Below, piece by piece: positions 8,791 to 18,843 of a stretch of DNA of 28,941 nt. How positions within the stretch are numbered: position 1 is the stretch's first letter; every line of letters starts with the position of its first letter. The stretch lies in assembly GCA_021014945.1 (NCBI GenBank), contig MU266627.1, forward strand, positions 1 to 28,941. The letters run 5' to 3'. The stretch comes from Leucogyrophana mollusca. Taxonomy: Eukaryota > Basidiomycota > Agaricomycetes > Boletales. A program made the translations under genes and the position numbers. The notes beneath the pieces were generated by a model. That model had not been told where the DNA came from, did not search any database, and saw nothing but the letters and a program-made list of their open reading frames with translations.

Positions 8791-10266
8791 CGGTGCCAAG
8801 GGCGAGGACGGACAGCCACGAGTTCGTTTTTTGCCGCGTGGGAGCGTGGACGAGGGCGAGTGGGTTAGCGACGAGGGCGAGTCCCAGCTGACGGCTCGCC
8901 CGACTCGCAGTCACGCATCCCTCGTATAACACGGAAGGGCCATACACCGCCCCGTTGTTCTCTTCGCGTTCTTGATCGGTCTGTAGTGCTTTGTGTCTAC
9001 GATGTGAGTCGATCGTGTTCACGTTGGAGCACATGCCATTGATGATGATGGATTATTTATCACCTTCGTTGGGCTGGGCGAAGATCCGTAAGTTCTGGCT
9101 GTGCGTGTGCCTGCGCTGTATGACGCGAATGAACCCGTCCCTCGGGTCAAGTTTATCCTGTAGACAATTGCGCAGACGTACCCTCGCGTCGTGCAGGGTG
9201 TGCCCAGAGGACAAATGTTCGGACTGTGTGGTTAATGATCTATACCTCGTGCATGTCCAACGTCCGCTGATATCGTATACCTCCGAGATTAGCGCATCAA
9301 TCAACTAGACAAGTCACTATCAGCGTGGTTTCAAGCGCTCTAAATTTGGACGTCTTTTAGGTTCTGTCTCGTTGGTAGTGAGAAGGTAGGATTGTACAAT
9401 CGAAACGCAGTCGCCAGGAGGGGGTGTTGCCCGCTTCAATGGTCGGGGAGATGTCGCAGATATTCCCCGGGGTACCATGCGCATAATGACCTGGGGGCGA
9501 TCGAGACACAGTCTTCGTGTCAGCGTGTGTGTAGGCGTGGGTCAGGCAGTCCTAGCGATGCTATAGTACACTGGAAAAGATGTCGTGAGGATCGGCTGAG
9601 GCATTGAGGCAGTCCGAAAGGATTTTTGGGAGGGTACGCAAACTCACCAGAGTCAGCATTGAGGTATACGTTTCGGTGATGTATCACTTGAGACGACATC
9701 TGAAAGAGCAGGCAGGGAAACCGGACGTGCGTGGATGTGACAAATGAATGCACAACACGGCGAACGTGTTGGTTAATGAAGGCGAGGCGCCCACGTCCTA
9801 AGCCTGTGTCAACTGGAAACATGACGCCCCTTTATTCGCACCAAGGTCCTGCGTGCAGTGGTGAAATGACTCCAGTGAGCGCTGGGGCGCTGACCTGGAG
9901 GTCCAATGGAAGCCGGACAGTACGGGGGTCAGTAAGCTGACTAACTGCGGCACTGGCAGGCGAACAAAGCGGGGGCATGTGTAGGGTCGCCTCGGTCACG
10001 CTGCTGTCTTTGTTGAAGTTCGACGCCGCCTTCGAGGACGGTGCATGCGGCGCCTTAAGGCATAGGTTGCGTCGGTTTGGGCGGAAAGAGGGAATGAGAA
10101 GGACGAGGATGTGGCAATTGAATGCGGAGGGCGGTGGATGTGCTGTTGATGCAGACGAGGCGCCCATGTCCAAAACACGTGTATGCTGTAGGGATCAAGT
10201 GTTCGCCGATGATGAGGCGCACTTCGAAAAGTATGTGTACAGGATGTTCACAGCATGTATAGAGGG
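8791..10266. repeat. upstream cassette of WD40 gene 2 (copy of 26330-27918)
   Basis: Most of this region aligns with the sequence upstream of gene 4. Shared landmarks in the same order: CCCTCGTATAAC, TCGTGTTCACGTTGGAGC, the GTGGTTTCAAGCGCT block (9330/26909), CGCAGTCGCCAGGAGGG, CTGAGGCATTGAGGCAGTCC followed by GAAAGGATTTTT, GTGAAATGACTCCAGTGAGC, and GGCGCCTTAAGGCATA. It also contains an internal duplication: about 9720-9815 resembles 10085-10190 (both contain GAGGCGCCCA(C/T)GTCC). Open frames on both strands exist, but most shift between copies, so I treat it as promoter or intergenic DNA copied with the WD40 gene. A purine-rich stretch at 8815-8900 belongs to a dispersed repeat also near 3150 and 15435. 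Confidence 0.65.
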
Positions 10267-10275
10267 TATAAGAGG
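10267..10275 (+). promoter_or_regulatory. TATA-like box of WD40 gene 2
   Basis: TATAAGAGG lies 108 bp before the ATG at 10375, within AGAGGGTATAAGAGGGG. Genes 3 and 4 keep the same box, spacing and flank (CATAAGAGGG), while the surrounding sequence varies more. The core-promoter role is inferred from conservation and position. Confidence 0.5.
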
Positions 10276-10374
10276 GGCTCACCTTGAAGTAGCTGTGTCC
10301 TGCACCTCATTATCCTCCCTCAACATCGCCTCGAACACCTTCACTAACCCACCCGTCACTCATCTCCTCGCGCC

Positions 10375-12450
10375 ATGTCGACAACATCAAACCCCATCGA
10401 GTCTTCAGCAGCGCATCGTGCGTCCTGCCGTCCGACGAAGATTTTCAAGGGACACACAGATTGTGTCAGGTCCGTTGCATATTTCCCGGACGGCCGGCAT
10501 GTTGCAAGCGCCTCCGACGACAAAACCGTCACCTTTTGGGACGTCGAGAGCGGTAGGCAAGACGGGCCACCGCTTCAGCATGATTCTGCCGTCTTGTGTA
10601 TAGCCATATCTCCGGATGGCAGGAGAATTACGAGTGGAATGTATGAGGGCGGGATGGTGATTTGGGATGCGCTAAGGCGGGAAGTGGTTCACGAGATTAA
10701 AGGACGTGGTGTTTATAACCTGGCGTATTCACCAGATGGACACTGGATCGCAACTACGCCGATCGGCTTTAAGGGGGTGGTACGGTTGTGGGACGCGGAT
10801 ACTGGCAGACCTGGCAGAGAACCACTGGAATGTGATGGTGGTGTCTACTGTGTGGCATTCTCGCCGAGTCGGTTGCAGATTGCCGTTGGGTTACAGGATG
10901 GCTTTTTCCAGGTATTCGATATCTCCACCGGCGAGAGTGTCACCGGCCCCATAAAAGGCCACACGGACTTGGTGTGGTCGGTTGCATATTCACTGGATGG
11001 ACGCCTCCTCATCACTGGGTCAGCCGATTCAAGCATTCGGGTGTGGGATTCTCAAACGGGAATAGAAGTAGGGAAGCCGCTGCTGGGGCACAAAGATGTG
11101 GTCAGCTGCATTTCAATTGCTGCTGATGGACGAAGAATTGCGACTGCAGGACTGGGTATCTGGGTGTGGGATTTGGAGACTCGGCTGCAGATTGGAGATT
11201 CATTCTCCACGGATCGCGCTGTATTTTCTGTGGCATTCTCCCCCGACGGCCGGTACCTCATCAGTGGTGGCCCCCGGGACAACAGGGTGTGCTTGTGGGA
11301 CGCTGCATCCTTTGCAATCCAAAGCTTAGTGAGTGTCTTCATTCTGCTTCAATACTCTTTCTAACTCTCCACCTCAGTCTTCCCCGCCTACCGCTAGCAA
11401 CCAAAACCCACCTGTATGCATTTTTTGCGTGTATGCGCCCTTCTGTCCGCTAACATCCTGTGTTTAAAATATTAGGCACCTAGAACAAAACCAATCCCAC
11501 CCCTTCGCCAACAGAGACAAGCCCGTACCACGTCGCACAATGACACATCTTCAATAAATTCCTCGCTGCTTGATGTGAACTTGCTTTTTCCATATTCTGC
11601 ACATCTCAAAACTGATCCCCCGCGTTATACCTAGCTTCCCGCTGTCGTGCAGCAACTGCCCGCCACCCAGCCCCCGCAGGAAAGAAAGCCAAGTGTCGAC
11701 GATGACTGGGATACCGAGTCGATAAGCCCGCGCCGCGTAAGTGTTAATCGAGCTTTTCTACATGGTATAGTCTCACTTGTGTGCCTTTTAAGCGACATGC
11801 CGAGCCTCAGCAGCATCCTCCACTCGAGCAAGAAACACCGCCCGTTCAGCCGGCCAAGCCTGGTCACAAATGGTCGCGCAACATCCGCGAAGGCTGGCGA
11901 GATATCCGGCAGCGCAAATCTCTCATACCAACAGACCTCCCGCACGGCCCCTCACATCTCCCTGTACCCCTTCACGAACGCGCCAATGCTCCCGCTTCTC
12001 CAGAGGTAAGTTCCGAGAGGAAAGTTCGTATTGATTTGATATCCACTCATGTTACCTAGGTGCCGACCAATCAACAAGCGCGTCGAGGAACAGATGCTGA
12101 CGCACAAGAAAATGCACAAGCTTCGCGTTCCCGAACACGGCCGTCAAGCAACCAGAACGAGGCTAACGTAGCGCTCGGACAAGCTGATCCGGTATGCATC
12201 CCATCTCCATCGAACCGTGTTTGATCTAACTGTGAGCTCCCCATAGCGACTGTATATGGCCCCTCCCAGGGGCAGAGCAGGCAGACGCTTTCGTGCCCGA
12301 ACCCGGCGCGGCGGTGTCCAGGGCAACTCACTCTCGGACACAGAGTCTGAGGATAGCGATGCAGAGTCTGAATATGTAGACGTCGGGTGCTTGGACGCCA
12401 TTTGTTACTGGGTGTTCTTGAAGCGGCGGAGGCACTTGCAGGGGCGGTAG
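10375..12450 (+). CDS. WD40-repeat protein with arginine/cysteine C-terminal tail (complete copy)
   Basis: Exons 10375-11328, 11378-11413, 11476-11574, 11635-11736, 11793-12005, 12060-12191 and 12247-12450 give about 579 residues, all introns phase 0. The first exon (318 codons) holds seven WD40 repeats, enough for one beta-propeller: examples are [19 protein letters not shown] with [34 protein letters not shown] and VCLWDAAS. Propellers are protein-binding platforms; no enzymatic domain is seen. The tail runs from [12 protein letters not shown] through [19 protein letters not shown], a Gln/Asn/Ser-rich exon and an acidic stretch to [18 protein letters not shown]. Compared with gene 3, repeat 6 is two residues shorter ([10 protein letters not shown] against GLDRTVRVWDLE) and repeat 4 reads SPSRLQ instead of SPDGSR. 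The 42-nt SILD exon of other copies is missing and the next 99-nt exon has unrelated sequence. Start chosen because CGCGCCATGTCGAC is conserved in genes 2, 3 and 4. Confidence 0.85.
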
Positions 12451-13214
12451 GTGAGTCGAGCCCCGCTTTTCTCTCTGTAGTGGCCCTCTTATCCTTGGGT
12501 CTAGTATCGCCGAAAGCCACGCTAGCGTTCATTTCGACCAATTTTCACGTCGTATATATCAAGACGCTCTATCATTATTCTTGCAGGCTCATATTGGGTA
12601 TCGGAGTGCTCGAGCGTCTGCATTGCTAGTGGCTACGTCTGTCCGTATACCCCGTCCTCATACCGTCCATACCATCCAGCCCGACGCAGTCTTCCTCGCA
12701 GCCCTATTACTGATACTGCACTCAATCCCCACCCGTCCCCCGATCTCGTGGTGGCGCTCACGTTCCAAGATATAATGCTGGTTGTAATCGCGAGAGCAGT
12801 GGAAGAGTTGAATAAAGCGCCTCTCCACACGAACACTTACACGCTTTCATGTCAGAGGGGCGCTGTACCTGTCTTGCGGTTGCGAGAGTCGATGTCTTGC
12901 GAGACGGAGTGTGAGACAAACAGAGAGCGGCTGTATAGCTGTATACATGACGGGTCGGTGGCGAGCGGTGGACTTGCTGAGGCAGTAGAGGACCTCACAC
13001 TCCGAGGACACCGTAACAGAGCTTGACGGCGTCGTCGCGACAGCACCCACATTGATTCTTCGGCGCGAGATCTGCCTGGACTATCAAAGTTCTACATTTA
13101 ACCGCCATGCAGAGGTATTATGAGCTAGATTCACCATGCTCCCCTTCGTCCATATTAGATCCTACTTTGACGTGGGCGAACGGGACGAAATTACATACCG
13201 ACGAGAGCGGCTGG
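12451..13214. repeat. 3' flank of WD40 gene 2
   Basis: The first 250 bases align with the flank after tail 1 (1184-1440) and more loosely with 7351-7540. From about 12720 onward open frames exist (12748-13026 +, 12847-13052 -) but none has family resemblance or a counterpart in the other flanks. The part next to 13215 is upstream sequence of the convergent P450 relic's 3' side. Nothing else is recognised. Confidence 0.45.
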
Positions 13215-14340
13215 GTTACATCTCATGGCTTCGCGTAGGATGGCCTCGACGTGTGGAAGCGAGAATGGATGCTGGAAGCTTGTGAATGTATCTCTGCCCG
13301 CCACTGCATCAGTCCCAGCGCAGGCTTCTTCTTGAACGTTAGGTAGAGGATGATTGCGAGAATGCACGTAAGAAGCAAAGAAGCCGTCTACGTCTCTGGT
13401 TCAGCTGGTTCACAAAAATGAGCGAAGCGACTTATCTAATGGGCGAACAGGACTGACCCAAGTAAACAGTAGCGGCAGTGTCCTAGTGGCTTTTAAGGAG
13501 GTCAGATACCATTGAGCCGATGTATGTAACTGTGGATATACCAGGAGATCATGCGGAGACACTGAACTCAAAAGCAGCGCAATCGTGAATATTCGCGTCT
13601 CCCGCTCAGGGGTCGGCTCTATCGCCAGTACGCCAGCGAGCTCCTGAACACGGCCGACTAACGGACCATCTCGAGTTACAACTAAATAGCCATATGCAAC
13701 AGCCACGATTAGAGCGGCTGAGAACCTGGAGAACAATCGGCACCAGTAGCACCCGTGAACCCGTCCGGTATGCTCGCGGGAACATGTTCTTATGCTTTCT
13801 GTTGGTCTTCGTTGCGGGGCAAGATGGAAAAACTTTTGATAGTCTCCATTCGTCACGAATCCAGTAACGAAGCTAACGCCGAAACTGACAAGGGGAGACA
13901 TCAGCTAGCTCCCTCCCAGGTGAGTAACTTACAGATTATACAAAGTAGCATCTATACGGTTCGAGTGATTTGAGGAGCGTTGTTCGAACGGTGCGCCCAC
14001 TACCCACTACCCCGACGGAGCCGACGACGACGAACTGTTGACCGAATATGGATGAATAGATGATACCGCCTTTGCGAGGCAAGGTGTAATCAGCACACAT
14101 TCGAGTTCATTTCAACGATATAGGACACTGACCGTATGTCTCAGCTCAAGCATTATATGTGGGCCAGGGTGTGGCGGCGTTGATGCTAAGGACGTTGTTG
14201 ATGAAGAGTAACCCTCTGGGACCAGGGGGAAGGGGTAGGCAAGAAGGGTTTATGCTCCGCTGTATCGAACGACGCCGGACCACGAGGGATGTGATCAGGG
14301 AGAACGAAAGAACGACGGAAACCTGAGACGGATCAGCCAT
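13215..14340 (-). pseudogene. cytochrome P450, copy B (decayed, internal deletion)
   Basis: On the - strand an ATG at 14340-14338 opens MADPSQVSVVLSFSLITSLV (membrane anchor), then LPLPPGPRGLLFINNVLSI, the P450 hinge. After an intron: GIIYSSIFGQQFVVVGSV (about 14080-14030), degraded beyond. Around 13880-13600: FVTGFVTNGDYQKFFHL, SRFSAALIVAVAYGYLVV and VQELAGVLAIEPTPERETR, corresponding to the helix C to F part. Finally SLPHVEAILREAMRCNPAAL near 13235-13290 is a clear K-helix with the ExxR motif. Between the last two blocks only about 160 bases remain, so the I-helix with its threonine is missing; no heme-binding Cys loop follows. Frameshifts are needed to join segments. It parallels copy A (2345-3145) and, like it, converges on a WD40 tail. 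Substrate and CYP family cannot be told. Confidence 0.75.
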
Positions 14341-15130
14341 TCCACATAGTCTAAGACGTATGTTGTGACAGTCAAACTGAGAAGACAGCGACGAGTGACC
14401 ATGATTGAGCACCAGGCCACCGAACCACTGAACGCCCTGATTACGACCCGTCATCGGGGTGTGCAATGTGCGCCGCCACGAGGTGCTTTGCATGTAGCGT
14501 CTTTTCATTCTGGGGTTTAGCGCACAACGCCTGACGCAACCGGTAAGTGGCGACAGGCCCAGTCGAATGGGCCGGGATCCAGGGCGATATGAACTAAGTC
14601 ACCACGTCAAGCACCAGCAGTGGCAGCACGCATAATAATGTATATCAACTCGTATTAGATGTGCCCACGTGTGGTTGTGACTTCAGAGATATCTTCATTT
14701 GCACCGTGTCTCTCGACTGCATCTCCCAAGGAGCAGCGCGAGAACTCGTGAACAGCAACAACAGGGCGAATCACGGAAGTCCACAAGAAGAACCTGGACA
14801 GATAGAGATAGTAGATGACATGTCGGTCCTTGCGATGGAATTCGATCGACGGCCTAGGGAACAGCAAGGAACATTGCAGAGCCCACTAGTGTCTGCTATA
14901 ACCCCCACATTCTCGCTCACGACGCCTCGGTGAACCGATATCAGGGGACTAGGGAATCATTTGCGGTATCCAGTGTACTGAAACAAACCAAACTGCAGTT
15001 AAGCCGAAGGAAGACTTTGTGTATCTCGCTTTCCAATACATATTACGTCGAAGTGCGCGCCGATGGATCAGCGGCGAATAGCGACTGGTTCGACGCCACG
15101 AGTACGCGTGCTGGAGGCCCGAGATGACTT
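14341..15130. other. upstream of P450 relic B; no recognised gene
   Basis: Short open frames at 14661-14933 (+) and 14930-15127 (+) read without internal stops but resemble no family I know and lack splice signals that would join them convincingly. No repeat partner elsewhere in the window was noticed for 14520-15050. Confidence 0.3.
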
Positions 15131-15800
15131 TCGAGCGTGAGGGGCGCGACACAGTGGAGAAGTGCGATACGGTGGTAAGTTGGGGTGCGTGAGGTTGGTC
15201 TGCGGCATGGCGAGGTTGGGACGGCTCAGTAGAACAGGATGTGCTCGCAGATGGACGGCTCCTGGAGGAGAGGGAGGCGATTTTGTGCGGAGTGCACGCG
15301 GCGAGGGTGGACGCGGGATCTTGTGTGGGGCTACTCGATTCTTGGGTGAGTGGATCACCAGGTGCGGGTGAGTCGGAGTATGAACGAGCTGGTGGATTGC
15401 GGCGAGGCAGCGGTGCCGAGAGAGACGACAAACAGTCACGAGCCTGTTTTACGTGGGAAGCAATACTAAGGCGGCGTTGGCGAGCTGGACGACAAAGTTG
15501 AGGTAATCGATGACCACGGTGGTGGAGGGAGTGTGCATACGTCGTCGTCGTCTAGCAACAAGGGCGAGTCCTAAGGCCTAAGGGAGCAGCGTCGATGGTT
15601 TGTGCTGGTGGCGAGGTGGCGACGAAGCTGATGTAATCTGACGATGGCGGAGGCAGTCCACACGACGACGACGTCGTCGTCGTCGCCGTCGTGTCAGGCC
15701 CGACACCGACACGCGCCGGAGGAAGTGTTTTCAAACTCCGACCAGACGAGTCGCTCAACGTCCGCCTTCAGCCTCATTGCGAGGTTCCCATTAACCATCA
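15131..15800. repeat. purine-rich repeat block with ~130-bp tandem repeat and CGA/CGT palindrome
   Basis: The + strand is G/A-rich throughout. Two related segments, 15478-15553 and 15610-15685, share GGCGAG-TGG-GACGA, GTTGAGGTAATC/GCTGATGTAATC, TGACGATGGCGGAGG-type text and end in (GTC)n/(CGA)n. At 15661-15694 a run of CGA units turns into CGT units, forming a near-perfect palindrome. After it, 15695-15790 resembles the P450-flank repeat at 3245-3350. A proline/serine-rich - strand ORF (15431-14949) covers part of it but is low-complexity and unsupported. Confidence 0.5.
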
Positions 15801-15938
15801 AGAGGGAGCCGTGAATCGTGCTTTGGCGGCCCTTGTCCTCCAAGTGGGGGCCTTAACGTGAGTGTGTCGGCCTTTATCGGGTTTCAAAATCCATCGGTGG
15901 TGATGGTTCTTCCGCACGCTCAATAAGCTTATTATCTT

Positions 15939-16410
15939 GTGACACTCTCGACGCGGGGTCGACTTCAACATTCCGTGCTCACCTCCACCCGAGGCCCGAA
16001 GTTCCAAACAAAGATCGACACCCTCTCCCTCGAGGCACAGGCCAAGTTCGAGAAAGGCACTGCCAGGAAGAATGCAAAGGGACAAGCGAATGCAGAGGCT
16101 GCGCAGAAGGGGAAGAGTACTAGTGGTGTGCTGTGTCTCCGTCCTTCATCATCCCCATTCGATCGCGGTTGCGTACATGCCGTCTCGTCGTCCACCCATT
16201 CCCTTCCCTTCTTCTCTTACTATCCCTTCCATTCCCTCTCATCTGCGCGCTAGTTAAACAACATACACCTGCCTTCCCTCTCGCCTGCCCTCCCCTTCCC
16301 CAACTAATTATCTCCCCCACCCCGACAGTGCATCTCAAATTCTCATCGAGCGGAACAAGCGCAAGCACATCACGCCATCCTCAGGCTCGAGACGTCTGGT
16401 ACGTCATGCC
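15939..16410 (+). CDS. possible lysine-rich exon(s), unrecognised
   Basis: From 15939 an open frame reads through STRGPKFQTKIDTLSLEAQA and FEKGTARKNAKGQANAEAAQ to KGKSTSG (about 16125), a helix-favouring Lys/Ala/Gln-rich composition that looks protein-like. It is followed by a pyrimidine-rich stretch (16150-16325) ending in CCCCACCCCGACAG, a good 3' splice site, and then a piece ASQILIERNKRKH up to a GTACGT donor near 16399. The two could be exons of one gene separated by a long intron of about 200 nt, but I cannot name the family and see no clear start or end. It could equally be a fragment. Confidence 0.3.
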
Positions 16411-18554
16411 ATCTATCATATGTTCCATATCCCGCTCTCGTACCCCGTCTTTCCCTTGATCCGTCTTCACTCTGTTACGAACCCTATCTTCATTCTGTCA
16501 CGAGTCTCGTTTTACTGCTTTGTGTCATGTCATGTCTCCGTTCTGCTATAACTCGCGCAAACATGTTGATTGGGCGTTCTTTCGTTTTTGCTGTCGCTCG
16601 CTCCATCATTCCGCCGACTCGTCGCTCCTGCAATCGAGGCTCACCATGTAGCGTCGTGCTCACCACTCCGAGCAAGCGTTGGCATGGCATGAGCTCACTG
16701 CAGCAGAACCTCGCAGTATCACAGCCCTGGCGGTGTCAAGCTTGCGAGTGGTGTGCGACGGGTAGCAATAGACAGTGCTGTGGACGAGCACCCGCGGCTC
16801 TCCGAGGGCAGCGTGCATCTAATGATACTTTGATATCCCTGGCGGGTTAATTGCTACTGCTTGAAAACCACGACTACCTTTTTCAGTCCAAGGAGAATCG
16901 AAAGTCGACTTCGTTATACGCAACACATCTGTGCGCCAAGTATTGCTCGCTGGAAAGAACTGCCTCAGGTCCTGATAACACCGAAAGGCTACAGAACGAA
17001 CTGGGCGACCGAGGCGTTCCCTTTGAGATGGGAAAGAACCACCAGCTTGAAATGAATTTCGTACATCACTATGATCGGCGACACGTTCAAGGTGTATTTA
17101 AACACAAATGCACCAAGCCGGGTATCCTTGACAATTGTGACCTAGAACGCACAGGTCGATGATCAGGGCTGCCGCCGAGTGACTTGAGTGAAAGTATGAA
17201 CGACCCAACCGGTGCAAAGATAAACACAGCTGCTTGTCGATAGTGCCACGAGCGAGCTCGATTTTCCTCCCCAATAAGCTGCCCCAGCGCCCGTCATAGC
17301 GGCCTTTGTCCATGCATCTGGAACCCTTGAAAGCGCACAGCTTGTACGAGTAACACGGATTGTGAGAGGGGGCGACAGATGATGTGTGGACGGTGTGACT
17401 AGGAGGCAAAGCGCAGGACGCCCAAGGGACGACACTAGATACCCCCTTCAAGGTGAGTAACGCGGCTGGCTGGTTGTTCCGTGTCCAGTGACTTGTCCCC
17501 CGCCTCTCACCATCGACGCATCCCCGTGATCCTCATAGCTAACCCTCGGTGAACGTGTGTCCCAGGCCTTTCCCTACAGTATATGATATGGTTTGTTGGG
17601 AGACGGTATTAGTGAGACGGGAGGAGATGCTCTGTTGGCGAGATGAGAAGAGGGGCGAGTTGGGGAGACCGAACGTGACGAAGTCCTGTGTCGGTTGCGG
17701 GGGGGGGGGATATTGTTACTTTGCTGGCGAGAGGCGATGCGGCCTTACTATGTCGAGGTTTTGAGAGAAAGGAACGGGAAGGGTTGACGGCGGGCGAAAT
17801 ATCGCTAAAAGGCACCTGTATTTCGCTGCGAGACCTTCTGCTAACGAGTTCCCGCGATTCCAACGCCCGCGTCAATTCTTGATCTGAAGTATCGATCTCG
17901 ACGACTACGCACTATATAGAACTATGCTGTGCAAACTCATCGGTACCGCTGTCAGGAGTTCGTTGAGTCCGTGCAACTTAGCTGCCAGGTCTTCGATGGC
18001 CAGTTCATTATGGTAACTACGGTGATGAGAATTCCGCCAGTTCAGCATTGGTGTCAGGTATCACCGATAGAATCGTGTCAGTACGTACAGATTATCCACC
18101 ATGGTCACTGTATAAGGGGGGCGTGGAGGTGAGAGGCGGGGACAAGAGGGATTAACGTGGAGAATCTGGAAACGGAATCGAGTCGGTGCCGAACTTGCCG
18201 CTCTTGAACGTCTCTTGCGTGTTTGACGTCTGAGAGCGGGCACTTGATACGCGTCGAGTGCAGGATCGAGCGAGAAATTGAGTCGTACCTATGTGGGACA
18301 TGAGCATGACAATGAACCATGCACACGACATGGTACTCACCGCTTCATACCAGATATAGGACGTGAATCCACTTCGTCGACGAAGACAATACTCGATGTG
18401 TACTCCTCGACGCTCCCGCACGTTCTTGCGGCCCTCAAGCGCGTGCGTCTGCGTCAACTACTCTACTCCGCACGAGAATGGTGTGGGCGGCTGATTGGTG
18501 TCGGTTTGGCGAATACGTTTTCCTGGTCTGCAGTTGCAAAGCCGTAAATGATGC
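16411..18554. other. 2.1 kb without a recognised gene
   Basis: Several open frames of 60-117 codons on both strands (for example 16527-16850 +, 16851-17162 +, 17451-17098 -) show no family resemblance, no consistent splice signals and no paralogue in the window. A G-run of 11 lies at 17699-17709. Decayed gene remnants are possible, particularly at 16860-17160, but I cannot support any call. Confidence 0.35.
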
Positions 18555-18730
18555 TTGACGCCCATTTCTTCGCATCAATGTGCCCCGTTCCGATGCGACT
18601 CCGGTGAGTGCTACGGTGCTACCGTTGATAATGCTGTAGTGTCGCCTGTGTATTCTAAAAACATCAAGCACTCCCCGAAAGCATGAGGCGCCGAACATTG
18701 CACAGCATGCTCACAGCATATACAGAGGAC
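18555..18730. repeat. shortened upstream cassette of WD40 gene 3
   Basis: It matches the upstream cassette of gene 4: 18573-18645 (CATCAATGTGC, GTGAGTGCTACGGTGCTACCGTTGAT) corresponds to 27453-27525, then the match jumps at about 18645 to text equivalent to 27835-27918 (TGTATTCTAAAAACATCAAGC). About 300 bp present upstream of genes 2 and 4 is missing here. Upstream of 18555 the resemblance stops. Confidence 0.6.
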
Positions 18731-18739
18731 ATAAGAGGG
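18731..18739 (+). promoter_or_regulatory. TATA-like box of WD40 gene 3
   Basis: ATAAGAGGG lies 113 bp upstream of the ATG at 18844, in the same context as in genes 2 and 4 (CACAGC-TATA-AGAGG-CATAAGAGGG, then GTAGCTGTGTCC). Core-promoter role is inferred from conserved position. Confidence 0.45.
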
Positions 18740-18843
18740 GGTTCACCTCGGAGTAGCTGTGTCCCGCACCTCATCCTCGTCCCTCAGCGTTGCCTCAAAC
18801 ACCTTCACTACCCCCTCACCCGTCACTCTCGTCCGCTCGCGCC

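Noticed and set aside
9977..10603. 208-codon + strand ORF overlapping the start of WD40 gene 2
   Set aside because: The equivalent frame upstream of gene 4 is broken by indels and stops, and the last 76 codons are only an alternate frame of the WD40 exon.
14949..15431. 160-codon - strand Pro/Ser-rich ORF
   Set aside because: Low-complexity reading of a purine-rich repeat strand; no domain and no paralogue.
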